Assembly: GCA_947652605.1 (NCBI GenBank)
Contig: OX393579.1
Span: 21,783,674-21,847,673 of the forward strand
Length of the DNA stretch: 64,000 bases
Source: Elmis aenea
Taxonomy: Eukaryota > Arthropoda > Insecta > Coleoptera > Elmidae
Direction: 5' to 3'
The notes beneath the pieces were generated by a model. That model saw nothing but the letters and a program-made list of their open reading frames with translations, did not search any database and had not been told where the DNA came from. Numbering within the stretch: position 1 is the stretch's first letter; the number at the start of each line of letters is the position of its first letter. Made by a program: the position numbers and the translations under genes. Positions 12,449-22,818 of the stretch are shown here, piece after piece.

Positions 12449-13068
12449 CAGGGTGTGTAAAAATTGGCGGAAGGGCTACACGGGGCGATGTTCTTCGTAA
12501 AATTCTAAGTCAAAAATCTTAATACGAAAATGTTGTACCACGCTTGCTGTGTCTGCAAGAGGTCCTTAAAGCTTTGACATTTAGTCCTTTAATAGGCGTT
12601 ATTATTTAATACTTGCAAATGAAAAAGCTGCAATTTGGAATAAAAATAGATTTCGAATAGGATTTTTTCCTAGATATTCTTCCTTTCAAAAATTGGTGTT
12701 AAAAATATGTAAATCACTGATTTTAATGACAGTAATACATATGGCAACATTGTCCTTAGCTGTCATCTCTGTTTTTCTCGTAATTATTTCTAGTTTGTGT
12801 TTTACGATACCCAAACGTTTGCAGCTATGTTTACGAACTGAAGGCTTTCAGTTCGAACAAAAAATGTAAATACCTAAGTAAAAATTGCTGATAAAAAAAT
12901 GTCCAAACGCAAATCAATGTATGCAATGTTGCCAATTTTTTTTCTCTTTAAATGGTTCCTGAGGCGATAGGGAGCATGGTACAACATTTTCGTATTAAGA
13001 TTTTCGACTTAGAATTTTACGAAGAACATCGCTCCGTGTAGCCCTTCCGCCAATTTTTACACACCCTG
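12449..13068. mobile_element. Mariner-like MITE, 620 bp, TA duplication
   Basis: Terminal inverted repeats begin TA-CAGGGTGTGTAAAAATTG and are about 100 bp long (12449-12550 mirrors 12965-13068), including GGCGGAAGGGCTACAC. TA is duplicated. No coding capacity. Confidence 0.9.
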
Positions 13069-13070
13069 TA

Positions 13071-14193
13071 TAAATAACTGCTATGATCAGCTAGTTTATT
13101 GTATTTCATAATTTTACTCTACTGACATATTTTTACACATGATTTTTAGCTTCATTTTAATAGTAACAAAAATATATAGGTTCATATTTCAGAATATGGA
13201 TGCTTTTAGATCGAAAAAGTCTGTTTTAATTATTTTTTCATATACTGCGAACAATTACAAAACTTTATTTATTGAAACAAAAACTTTCTTTAATCTTAAA
13301 GTGTTTTAAAACATAAATTAAAAATCAAATTTAATCTTTTTTAACAAAAAAAAAACTTTTAAAATAGTGTGGTTTTATTTTTAAAATCAGTACACAACAC
13401 AGGTTGTGCCAAATTTGAGAGAACATGAGGATCTCGTTCAACTGTAGAGCTGCGAGGTCGGTTAAATTGGGTATAGAAATAAAATCTGATAAGAAAATTG
13501 TCATGGCTCTCTTTGTTTCGTAGTTGTATGGGAAAACTAAATACTAACTTAGTTCTGTTTTTCTTTATTTACATTTCTTATTTTTTTAAATGTCGATAGA
13601 GTAAAATCATTTTTTTAAACCAATGTTTCGTTTTATAAACATTGATTTAATTAGATTTTAAATAAGATGATTGTTCTGTTTTGGTGAATCATTAAGTTTG
13701 TTATTTTTTATAAACATAATACTATATTTTTGCATTATAAGATGCTATAAGTCAAGAACACAATGAGTTAACACAGTTTTGGTGCTACTACATAAAAAAA
13801 ATATATATATCGATTTTTCATCAATTATACATTGCTATTTTGAAGGCTGTTACTAATAGTTTTACTGAATTAAACTATTGCAAAGCTATTAGTAATTTAA
13901 GAAATGTAATATTATTTAGTATTTTGTTTGTATAAAATACGGAAATGGCTTTTCAAACTTTTTTTTAAGGTTACAACCGCATCTTAAAATTTTTGATTAT
14001 AATCAATTTTATTTTTATGTTTAAAATAATGTGACAAAATATGAACACTGTCCTCAACTTTTATTCGATTCTATTAAACTGTTATGTAGGTTCGTCGTTT
14101 TACAAAACTTTAAAAATAAAACTAAGCATCACATTAATTTGTAAGGTTACGTGAATGACGTCATCCATCAACCGGTTGGGTTTTGGTGCAATG
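13071..14193. other. Intronic DNA, possible decayed element end near 13393
   Basis: Mostly featureless AT-rich DNA. ACACAGGTTGTGCCAAATTT near 13398 resembles the CAGGGTG-type termini of nearby elements, but no partner end was seen. Confidence 0.4.
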
Positions 14194-14196
14194 TAA

Positions 14197-14531
14197 AGCT
14201 GCGTTCACATAGAAAAGTATTGTATTGTATTGTAGCGTAAGCAAAGTTAAGTATACGAATATCAAATGATAGCGTTTACATAAGCAAAGTAGTGGAATTG
14301 CCTTGCAAGCCGCGTTGCACACCTTGCAAGATCCAAGCTTCTTGCATTACCCCATAACAAGAACCAATCACAGTGATCTACGGATTAACCCTGCGTATGC
14401 GCGTGAGAATCGCTATTAGTGTACAAACACTCACTACAATACTTCTATGGGATTGCTACTCTTGCAGGCACGTTACAATACAATTTATTACGGTACAATA
14501 CAATGCAATACTTTTCTATGTGAACTCAGCT
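14197..14531. mobile_element. PIF/Harbinger-like MITE, 335 bp, TAA duplication
   Basis: Ends AGCTGCGTTCACATAGAAAA and its near-complement TTTTCTATGTGAACTCAGCT are flanked on both sides by TAA. A 3-bp TWA-type duplication and G/C-rich short termini are typical of PIF/Harbinger. Interior is noncoding, with TTGTATTG/CAATACAA repeats just inside the ends. Confidence 0.85.
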
Positions 14532-14534
14532 TAA

Positions 14535-14861
14535 GACGCACGGTTTCTAAAAGAATGTTTGCGCTTTGGGGATTTCCAACTTCTATGACTTCAATAAGTC
14601 ACACAATAGACGCAAATGTCAATTACAGTTAGGACAGTCGTAAAAATGTTCTTACAACGGCCAATACTGGCCAAAACATTTATTGGTACATAGTTGAGGC
14701 ATGCGAATGAACCAGTTCATGTACTTATTCATGAATTGGTTTGAAATCGCTTGTTGGAACAAACCTAAAGACTACCGTCGAAAATTATAAAGCGTCTGCG
14801 AAAACCGTTTCTCGAATATATTTTATGAAATAAGTAGCATAGAGCCTAATTATAATATTTA
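14535..14861. other. Intronic DNA, no gene seen
   Basis: Short unassigned stretch between two transposons; nothing recognised. Confidence 0.5.
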
Positions 14862-14863
14862 TA

Positions 14864-16429
14864 CAGGGTGCCCATTTTTCTAACCTGTTGTATGGGTAAC
14901 TCCGTTAATATTAGAGATACAGAAACGTTTAAATTAGCAAATTTGTGCAGAATTTAAAGGGAAATCTGATGCCATTTCCAAATTTGACCTACGTCATCAA
15001 CTTTTTGAAATATTTTGAAAAAACTGAAAAAGGTCGATTTTTTCAAACTTAAATAATTCCGTAACCATATGAGTTAGAACAAAAATAAAAATTGGCTTTT
15101 ATAAATATTTTTACGTAGATTTTAAATATGTTAACGAAATTTTCATAGCATTCTCGATTTCCGAGTTATAGCACAAACTTGCATTTTTTAAAATGGAAGT
15201 CATAGTTGGCTGTGGTCTTATTAAAAAGGTTATTTTTTTCTCTTTTCAATGATATAAGGTTTGTTATGCTTTACTGTTGTAGTTTTTCTTTAAATAAGCA
15301 AAAATCATTTTACATGTTCACAGCCTACTAATAGATGGGAGTTATCCCGTGTTGATGTTCTTTTTTTTCGATGTGACATTTAAGAGTTGTCTCTTATTGT
15401 TAGTGTAGCAGTTATTAGCCAGTTACAAATAAAAAAAAAAAAAAACTCAGAGTTTGTCAAATATAATTTATTGTTTGTTTTACGTATAAATCTCTCTCTC
15501 GTGTTGATCAAAATTTATGATTGAGTTTATTGTAAATTTCAAAAACAATGTGTTCTAATGAAGAAAAAAACAAAATGCTTTTCTATTACTACGCTTGTAA
15601 TAGAAATAGTAGAAATTCAAGTGAAATGTATTTGCAAAGATTTATGGAAAGGAGCCAACCAAGAAAGAAATTATTTTCGTTATTAGAAACCAATTTAAAA
15701 AAATACAGGTATACCAAAAAGCCTGATAATATTTCTTTATTAAAAAACATTGTTTTTGAAATTTATAATAAACAAAAATTTTGATTAACACGAGAGAGAG
15801 ACGTATACGTATAACAAACAATAAATTGTATTTGACAAACTATGAGGTTTTGTTTTTAAAATTTGTAACTGGTTAATAACTGCTACAATAACAATAAGAG
15901 ACAACTCTTAAATGTCACATCGAAAAAAAAAAGAACATCAACACGGGATAACTCCCATCCATTAGTAGGCTGTGAACATGTAAAATGATTTTTGCTTATT
16001 TAAAGAAAAACTACAACAGTAAAGCATAACCAACCTTATATCATTGAAACGAGAAAAAAATAATCTTTTTAATAAGACCACAGCCAACTATGACTTCCAT
16101 TTAAAAAAATGCAAGTTTGTGCTATAACTCGGAAATCGAGAGAGGTATGAAAATTTCGTTAACATATTTAAAATCTACGTAAAAATATCTATAAAAGGCA
16201 ATTTTTATTTTTGTTCTAGCTCATATGCTTACGGAATTATTCAAGTTGGAAAAAATCGACGTTTTTCAGTTTTTTCAAAATATTTCAAAAAGCTGATGAC
16301 GTAGGTCAAATTTGAAAATGGCATCAGATTTCCCTTTAAATTCTGCACAAATTTGCTAATTTAAACGTTTCTGTATCTCCAGTATTAACGGAGTTACCCA
16401 TACAACAGGTTAGAAAAATGGGCACCCTG
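14864..16429. mobile_element. Mariner-like foldback with 650-bp arms and a loop ORF
   Basis: Ends TA-CAGGGTGCCCATTTTTCTAA and complement, TA duplicated. The arms 14864-15513 and 15780-16429 are inverted copies differing only at scattered positions, which suggests a fairly recent origin. The loop carries one ORF (15548-15784). The arm core includes the AGTTGGCTGTGG block shared with other foldbacks in this window. Confidence 0.9.
15548..15784 (+). CDS. Small ORF in foldback loop, transposase N-terminal HTH-like (DUF4817-like)
   Basis: A 78-codon frame that starts ATG in the loop and stops just inside the right arm. The opening MCSNEEKNKMLFYYYACNRN, followed by YLQRF and a Pro-Arg-Lys-Lys-Leu-Phe stretch, resembles the N-terminal DNA-binding (helix-turn-helix) domain of insect mariner-like transposases (YSNEEKADM pattern, then Y.ERFP..R.PSR..F). 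The catalytic DDE part is absent. It could be a decaying fragment, or a DNA-binding-only protein that competes with transposase. Similarity is by eye and moderate; many expected Pro and Arg positions are replaced. Confidence 0.55.
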   Translation: MCSNEEKNKMLFYYYACNRNSRNSSEMYLQRFMERSQPRKKLFSLLETNLKKYRYTKKPDNISLLKNIVFEIYNKQKF

Positions 16430-16431
16430 TA

Positions 16432-16799
16432 TAATTATCCGAAATAAATGAGTAAGAATTAATGTAGATTTTTGTAATAGGACATTCACTTTGATACAAA
16501 AAATTACAACAATCATTTTGATACGGAGGGAATATATAATACTGTGTGAAAAAAACACACTTTTTATCTTGTTTGTAAACAATAAAACCTAATCTGACTT
16601 AACATCATACATTTTTAATTAACTCGCATAAAATTAGGTTAACACTCGACTCACAACAAATCAAAATTAGTTTTATCCGAGACAATTCCGTGTAAATAAA
16701 ACAAATGCTCGAGTATTATATAGATTTATTTTATTACTAGTCCACAGTTTTATTACATCTAAGGGATTCCAAAAATAAGGTCAATCTCGTTTGTTCTAG
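16432..16799. other. Short intronic stretch before exon B
   Basis: AT-rich, no feature apart from the TTGTTCTAG acceptor at its end. Confidence 0.6.
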
Positions 16800-17044
16800 G
16801 GGAATATTTCGTAGTCGGTGTAGATATCGAGCAGTATGATCAAGAAAATCCCGCCAAGTATCTACGTGGCCTACTGCGAGACGAATCCCATCCCGTCGCT
16901 CAAAAGGCGTACCAAAGTTATCTTGGAGTTGTACCGTCGAGTCCTGCCGGCTTCGAGAACTTCACCGTACTTGTTAATTCGTACATGGAGCGTCCCCCTT
17001 TCAATTTCCCTAATCCACTTAATTATCTCGGGGGAGGAAAGCGG
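16800..17044 (+). CDS. Gyc32E: Receptor guanylate cyclase, ANF-receptor exon B
   Basis: 245 bp: two bases completing a Gly codon, then 81 codons, ending in phase 0 before GTAAGA. The frame starting GAA at 16802 encodes EYFVVGVDIEQYD, YLRGLLRDESHPVAQKAYQS, then VNSYMERPPFNFPNPLNYLG and GGGKR. This is the middle of the extracellular ligand-binding domain of a membrane guanylate cyclase; FNFPNP with the YMERP lead-in is characteristic of the Gyc32E-like group as I remember it. Codon use is GC-richer than the flanking introns, as expected of a real exon. Frames opening with Met in other phases or on the minus strand here are shadows. Confidence 0.93.
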
Positions 17045-17117
17045 GTAAGACAACTGTAAATGGCTAAAAAACTAATTGTCAACGCTAGTTAGTAATATTG
17101 GTGTTTATCTGATCCAG
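17045..17117 (+). other. Short 73-bp intron
   Basis: GTAAGA donor at 17045 and CTGATCCAG acceptor at 17117; phase 0. It contrasts with the 13.6-kb and 32.6-kb introns on either side. Confidence 0.9.
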
Positions 17118-17263
17118 ATTCGAGCCGAGGCCGCATATTTGTACGATGCAGTTCATATTTACGCGAAGGCTTTACTTACTGTCCTGGATTTGGGGATGGA
17201 TCCACGCAATGGAACAGCAATAGTTGAATGCATTAAGGAGAGTCACTACAAAAGCGCTATGGG
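17118..17263 (+). CDS. Gyc32E: Receptor guanylate cyclase, ANF-receptor exon C
   Basis: 146 bp: 48 codons plus two bases (GG) of a Gly codon completed by A at 49860. It encodes IRAEAAYLYDAVHIYAKALL, then TVLDLGMDPRNGTAIVECIK and ESHYKSAM. AAYLYDAVHIYA is a conserved helix of the ANF-receptor fold. NGT is a potential N-glycosylation site, consistent with an extracellular location. Donor is GTAAGT at 17264. An upstream Met in the same frame belongs to intron sequence and is not a start. Confidence 0.93.
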
Positions 17264-17454
17264 GTAAGTGTTGTAGTTATAACAAGCATTTTAGGCTTAA
17301 TGTTTTTTTCAAATGTGTTGAAACGAAACTGTGAATAACACAAATTTCATGTTAAAGAGCTTATAAAGTAAAATGCGACGAATTATTCAATATTGTTTTT
17401 CTTTTTTGTACACGAAAATTAGGACGAATTAACCAGCCAATATGCAATTTTTTT

Positions 17455-17913
17455 TTAAATCGTAATATTTAAAACAAAAATTTGTCGTCAAGAATTGTCT
17501 TGAGAGCATCTAGCAACAAAGAGACATCGTTTTTATTCACAAATTTGTAATTTACGCTATTATGCTTCGCATTACTAGGGTACACAAAACTGGAAGTGTA
17601 AAACTATTTTAATTACCTACATAAACTTTGTCATGAAGACCGGGTTTCTTCATTCATATTACAGGTGTACATAATTTATTGTTATAAAGCAGAAAAACTA
17701 TTTTAAAATAAGAATAATGTTTTGTCATAATTCAATGTCACTAAAGACATTTATAATAAATTTTGATGAGGTATGACAATATTACAAAGATCTTAACACT
17801 AAATAAACGAAAATAACATATTTTAAATATACCGGCATTTTACGGGACAATAAGCATTTTCCGGAAAATATAAAATAAGTTAAAACGGCCCTCGATCTAG
17901 TAGAGAAGCCCTA
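17455..17913 (-). mobile_element. Degenerate hAT element fragment
   Basis: The complement matches the hAT at 28599-29587 in pieces: the end TAGGGCTTCTC, the block with GTTTTAACTT and TTTTCCGGAAAATGC, and a coding-derived part containing CTAGATGCTCTCAAGACAAT. The C-terminal dimerisation region of the other copy is missing. Left boundary is approximate and no TSD was identified. Confidence 0.6.
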
Positions 17914-18239
17914 ATCCTGGCCTATCAGAGCCACAATTTCATACTATACAAATAATTTTTTCTACCACTGCACTATCCTTTTAGACTAGAGCAAACGTGC
18001 TCAAAAACAATATCCTTCGGCTAACCAGACCCTTGATTCAATTAGGTTTAATTAATTTTATTGTGGCCACGAAGGTAAAGCTTAAAAATATATTTTACAA
18101 ACTTTACATAATAGCGGAAAATAGATAGTCACTCCTGCATCGCCTATTGGTTAAGCAGGAAAGCTACACTGCCACATTTTCGCGTACTTTTTAGTTCTAG
18201 TGTGCTATTCAAACATGTATGAAAATTAAAACCAAACAA
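17914..18239. other. Intronic DNA, no gene seen
   Basis: Nothing recognised; a small GC-rich segment near 18130-18180 is unassigned. Confidence 0.45.
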
Positions 18240-18735
18240 GTTTATTTATTAAAATAATCACTTTACAATTTACGACCCTTTCCCAACGATATAAAAGTTT
18301 ATAAATCCCGTATGCATAGAACGTTGTGTCTTAAGAAGCGAAAAATCTACCAACATTCTTTTCAATATACTCTTTATTGTTAAGTTGTATATTTACCACT
18401 CATGAGTATCGAGCGCCAAAAGAAGGTGATAACCTGTTGGAGAAATGTCAGGAGAATGTGGTGTGTGGTAGAATTTCTTAACTTAAGGCACAATTTTTTC
18501 CCTGGGTAAATCTACAGTTTTACAGTATGACGTATGCATTATCCTGCAAGAAAAACACTTTCTTCCGATTAATTAGTTCTGGTTTTTTCCTTTACACATT
18601 CAAGTTGCACAGGATAGATCTAAGCCGTAATTGTTTGGCGTGTGTTGAGACACTCGTAGTGGCTTCAATCACTTCAACGAAAATTGCACTAACTTTTTTG
18701 GTTCCTGACATTGAAATATTGCTTACAAATTAAGA
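18240..18735 (-). pseudogene. Mariner (DD34D-type) transposase pseudogene
   Basis: Reading the minus strand from about 18680 down gives, with frameshifts and stops, the ordered landmarks of a mariner transposase C-terminal half: KKPELINRKKVFFLQDNA (second catalytic Asp in QDNA, usually HDNA), then EILPHTPHSPDISPTGYHLL (usual form PPYSPDLAPSDYHLF; the third Asp position reads Gly) and a diverged tail. Several in-frame stops and the Asp loss make it inactive. The N-terminal half, TIRs and TSD were not found, so this is an old, truncated copy. Confidence 0.75.
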
Positions 18736-19814
18736 GGATCAGTTTTCTAATTAACTGAACGTTTTATTCCTTTAATTGCTATTTGTAGTGTAATAAAATT
18801 TGCTTCTAAATGCAATTGGTCTCGTTCTTTTGAACGCCAGCTTAGTTTACTTAACACAGTTATTACATGGAGTCCAATTAAAAAACAATTCTCAAGGGAA
18901 ATATTTTCAAGACGAAAAATGTTAATGATTAAATTACAGCAAAAGTGCATGTAACAATACTGCAATTGGTTTTACGTATATGTTTTTACCCAATCAATTT
19001 TCCCTTAGGTGATGCTTTTGAATTCGAGCCTAAAAGCGATATATAAGACTTGTCTATTGTATGGCCCGGCCCGCTACGTGTAACAAATTTTTGAATTCCC
19101 GAAGGTTAAGCACTCCTGCTTTAAAGCATACAAGTACAATACTCCTACATCGATTTTATATAAAACATAGATACAAGATATCCTAAAGTCCATTAACGAT
19201 TAACGATTTTGGTAATCTTTAGCAAAATAAATTGTGTTAAATAAAATCAAACCAGTAGGTAATTATTTATAGTCTGTATTTACATTTAGATGCAATTCAT
19301 TTTTAAGACTGTTGCTCATGCACAATGGGAATATCATTTTTAATATAATATATTTTGAAAATTATAGTTCTTTAACGCTACACTTACGACATTTAATTGA
19401 GTAGTTTATTGGACTTTTTAACCAATTTTTTAAAAAATTGATTTTTGAGTTCCGGAGCCCTCAATTAAATTTTTTTTGCTTAAACATATCTACTGTCAAT
19501 ATCGTATTGTAAAAAACATAATTATAAAGGTAACTTGTGTTGTCTTAAAAATATTTTATGTTGGGTATTATCAATTTATTATTTCGTTTGACGACGTATA
19601 ACACTTTGTTAAAGCGATTTTTTGTGACAGAAACACATCATGAACGATTCTACAACAAATATGAAGGTTGAAAAATATGCCTTAACAAGTAATATCTCTT
19701 GCAAAACATTCGCAGTCTACAGAGTTTTAATTCTAATCTTTGCAAAAATTATAAAACTGTTTATCTACGCTTATTTGAAACCATAGTAATGCATGTTCAC
19801 TACATGCATGAAAT
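18736..19814. other. Intronic DNA, no gene seen
   Basis: AT-rich; a small GC patch near 19058-19115 is unassigned. Confidence 0.45.
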
Positions 19815-19874
19815 ATCTATGTATATAAAAATGAAAGTATGTTTGTATGCATGTATGTCCTTTATGCATTCCTA

Positions 19875-20028
19875 TGGGTCATTCTAAACAGATGAATCTT
19901 CCTTAGGTGTAAACACATTTTACTGTGGTTACCTTTGTTAATAACAATCATAATCTCAATAGCAACAATGGTAACCACAGTAAAATGTGTTTACACCTAA
20001 GGAAGATTCATCTGTTTAGATTGACCCA
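19875..20028. mobile_element. 154-bp MITE inside the Helitron 5' end
   Basis: Almost the whole unit is an inverted repeat: TGGGTCATTCTAAACAGATG and its complement with one mismatch, continuing through GGTGTAAACACATTTTACTG. Flanked by TA on both sides. It interrupts the Helitron head between TGCATTCC and CCATTCATCCG, so it is younger than the Helitron. Confidence 0.9.
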
Positions 20029-20195
20029 TACCATTCATCCGATCCTGACCAAATTTAGCACAGACAATCTATAGGACCATGGGAAAAAGATAGGCTATAT
20101 AAGAATTCCCAAAAAAATCGTCCGGAAAAGATATTGAGGAAAACGTGCCAAAATCTTACATTTACATCGGGTCGTCTGGAGCGAGAATTTCGTCA

Positions 20196-20229
20196 AAATT
20201 TGACAATTTGACAATTTGACAATTTGACG
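20196..20229. repeat. Short tandem repeat, 8-bp unit ATTTGACA x4
   Basis: Four head-to-tail units inside the Helitron, directly visible. Confidence 0.85.
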
Positions 20230-20811
20230 TAACGTTTAAACGCTCGAACCTTCTCCGATTCGACCTTTTCGCACATGTGTCGTACCGATTCGGAATCGTC
20301 TAACCCTCCCCGACAAGTATGTACCAAACAATCCCACTTTCGAGTTAAATTCGGACCACGAACGGGAAAAAGCGCAGGCGCGCACACGCACTACATACTA
20401 ACGAACGTCGAAAGCCTTTTTCAAAAAACGATTAAAAATACTCGGGGGCGTCTAAAAATCGCGAACTTCTTTGAAGGGTCGTATAAAGGATCGAATTTTG
20501 ATATGTGCACGCTCAGGACCTTGGAAAAAATCGCTTGCAAACGTTATTAATTAAAACGTGCAAAAATGTTCGTACTTGCATGATGAAAACGTCGTCGCGC
20601 GTACGCACTGTCAAACTTTGACAGAATAATAGAAGCGCTCAGACCATTCTGGACCATTATCCAATTAAACTTTATGTACATGTATCATACCAAATCGGAA
20701 TCGCCTCGCTCTCCCCTAAACATACATACGAAACAATCCCAGTTTCGAGTTGAATTCATATTTGAGAATATGAAAATACCATGGCATTTAAAAATAAATT
20801 GATATGTAACA

Positions 20812-20978
20812 TAGAAATTGAAGTATGTCAAAAGACAGTACTGTCAAAGTGACAGCATGACCTAGAAATTAAAGTATGTCTATACTGTCAAACTGACAGC
20901 ATAACTTAAAAATTGAATTATGTCAATAATGTCAAACTAACAACATAACCTAGAAATTGAAGTATGTTACTGTCAACG
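20812..20978. repeat. Tandem repeat, roughly 55-bp unit, about 3 copies
   Basis: Imperfect units each built of AGAAATTGAAGTATGTC, ACTGTCAAACTGACAG and CATAACCT. Inside the Helitron, upstream of its ORF. Confidence 0.8.
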
Positions 20979-21067
20979 GACCGTTGAGCTGATGACGCAT
21001 GCATTACAAACATCGTTGCTAAGTGCGCTGTAAATGACAGTAAGACTGTTATTTGACAGTTCGTCTA

Positions 21068-21079
21068 TCTATATATAAA
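21068..21079 (+). promoter_or_regulatory. Candidate TATA box of the Helitron ORF
   Basis: TCTATCTATATATAAAA lies about 30 bp before the ATG at 21105, where Helitron ORF promoters are expected. Inference only. Confidence 0.4.
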
Positions 21080-21104
21080 AAATCAACGCATTTTCCATTT
21101 AATT

Positions 21105-21449
21105 ATGCCTCCCAAACAAAGAGGGATTGGTCAATCTACACGTCAAGCAAAGAAAAAAAAAGCACTACGAGCTTCAGAAGCAAATGAGCAACGGGAAGCA
21201 AGATTGGAAACGAATCGATTACGCAATGCTCAAGCCCGTTCATCTGAAATAGACGAGCAACGGAAAGCAAGATTGGAAACGAATCGATTACGCAATGCTC
21301 AAGCCCGTTCATCTGAAATAGACGAGCAACGGGAAGCAAGATTTGAAACGAATCGATTACGCAATGCTCAAGCCCGTTCATCTGAAATAGACGAGCAACG
21401 GGAAGCAAGATTGGAAACGAATCGACTACGCAATGCTCTCACTAGATGA
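21105..21449 (+). CDS. Helitron N-terminal repeat protein remnant, 114 aa
   Basis: Starts MPPKQRGIGQSTRQAKKKKA, followed by four tandem copies of a 23-residue Arg/Glu-rich unit (EQREARLETNRLRNAQARSS then EID), encoded by a 69-bp tandem repeat at about 21187-21440. This basic, coiled-coil-like start is typical of insect Helitron polyproteins, which continue into a Helitron-like N domain, Rep nuclease and PIF1-type helicase. Here the frame stops after the repeats (NALTR then TGA), so the catalytic parts have been deleted. Any protein could at most bind nucleic acid or self-associate; no enzymatic role is possible. Confidence 0.75.
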   Translation: MPPKQRGIGQSTRQAKKKKALRASEANEQREARLETNRLRNAQARSSEIDEQRKARLETNRLRNAQARSSEIDEQREARFETNRLRNAQARSSEIDEQREARLETNRLRNALTR

Positions 21450-22085
21450 ATAATTTGTTTTACATTAAATTTTGAGCTATAAATATCTCAGGAACGAATT
21501 TAATTATTGACAAACGAAAGATAATTTTTTGCGCAAGAGAAAAATACGCGCAAGGCGGTGCCTAGCGGTGAAGGAAGGAGTGTTGTGAAAAAAAAAATTG
21601 AGCCAATCGATTGTTCAACGACACGCTTAGTTAAAATCAATATATCTCGGGAACATAGAGACACGGAACGTGCACCAAAGGAAAGGTAATTTTTTGCCCA
21701 AAAAGATTTCTACTTGGACCCATTGGGTGCGAGCACGAAGCGCGAGTAGTTTGATTACCGATTTAATAAAATTTGAAAAGCAATAGGTGCGAGCGGGGAT
21801 TCTAATTTAAAAAGCAATAACGAGTGTTGTAAATAAAATTTGAACCGATCGATTAATCGCCTCCAAAAAAAAGTGACCCGCCTGGCTCAGCGCGAGTAGT
21901 ATAAAGCAATTTTCTCAATTTTGAAAAGCAATTGCGAGTATTGTAAATACAAATTTCAGCCAATCGATTGATCATCTCCGGCTTAGTTAGATAGATAATT
22001 TTTTACGCAAAAAGAATTTTACGCGCAAAGAGAATTCTACGCGCAAGCCGATGAAGGAGCCCCGAAGGGGCTCCGGAATCGCTAG

Positions 22086-22445
22086 TTCACAATAAAACGT
22101 ACCTTTGTACATGCTATAAAGAGCAATACCACAAGGCCTTATGTTATAGTCGGTAAAATTGGATTTGTTTGTGCAAACTTTATTGCTCAAGAACTGGAAG
22201 CTGCACAAATAGTTTGTTGTAATATCATCTGTCAAAAGCAACGGAGTTTGAGATATTAAAATCAGGCTTAAATATTGTTTCATTGAAAAGAGGTATTTCG
22301 TGACTATAACATTTCGTATTAAAAGCGAACCAAACTGTCAGTAGAAATAAAATGTAATAAAAGACCAGAAAACATAAAATATTCTTATATTAAATATGAT
22401 TCTTTATGTTATGGTTATAGAAACGGTATTGAATATTATTATAGT
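22086..22445. other. Intronic DNA, no gene seen
   Basis: No supported feature; a 98-codon minus-strand frame starts in the Helitron end and has no recognisable similarity. Confidence 0.5.
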
Positions 22446-22818
22446 ATTACATAACAAGAGTTGTAAGACGCATATTGCGTAATTGCTTTACAACTCGTGT
22501 TATGTAGATTACTTTTTCTACGATCACATAATACCTACGATTTTAACTGCTTTTTGCTAATATACATAATGTAATTACCTACGTTGTCTTGTCAATTTTG
22601 ACGTAAGCCTACTTAGGCATTTCTAGACAAGTGTGCGTTTTGCTTACCGTGCGTTATAACTCACTTACTACTACTAGGCATGCAGGAAGTGTTTAACGTG
22701 AGTCTACTTTGATCATTTCTTTAAAAAACCGTGCTTTTTGCTTACCGTGCGTAAGGACCCACTTACTATGCATGCAGGCTGTATGGTAAGAGTCATTTAC
22801 ACTAGTGGTCGTAGAAAA
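22446..22818 (+). repeat. Hairpin-headed repeat family, copy 2 (core module duplicated)
   Basis: Begins with a clear hairpin (TACATAACAAGAGTTGTAA at 22449 and its complement ending 22507), then TTTTTCTACGATCACATAAT and ends GTGGTCGTAGAAAAA, its inverted partner. The core module (CCTACTT..CATTTCT...TTTTGCTTACCGTGCGT...ACTTACTA..GCATGCAGG) occurs twice in tandem, about 22600-22690 and 22705-22790. Confidence 0.8.

Larger units (their letters stand above)
3225..16799 (+). other. Intron, about 13.6 kb, between guanylate cyclase exons A and B
   Basis: Bounded by GTAAGT at 3225 and TTGTTCTAG at 16799; phase is conserved across it. It is filled by mariner-like foldbacks and MITEs listed separately and contains no convincing coding exon on either strand. 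Confidence 0.8.
19816..22085 (+). mobile_element. Nonautonomous Helitron, 2270 bp
   Basis: The 5' end starts TCTATGTATATAAAAATG after an A, followed by Helitron-typical CATCCGATCCTGACCAAATT. The 3' end has a GC hairpin GGAGCCCCGAAGGGGCTCC (22056-22074), a 7-base spacer and CTAG (22082-22085), followed by T. This matches Helitron rules (5'-TC, hairpin, CTRR-3', A/T insertion, no TSD). It retains a short N-terminal-type ORF at 21105 but no Rep or helicase region. Confidence 0.9.

Noticed and set aside
16871..17053. Minus-strand frame opposite exon B
   Set aside because: Shadow of the ANF-receptor exon; the plus-strand frame matches a known domain with correct splice sites.
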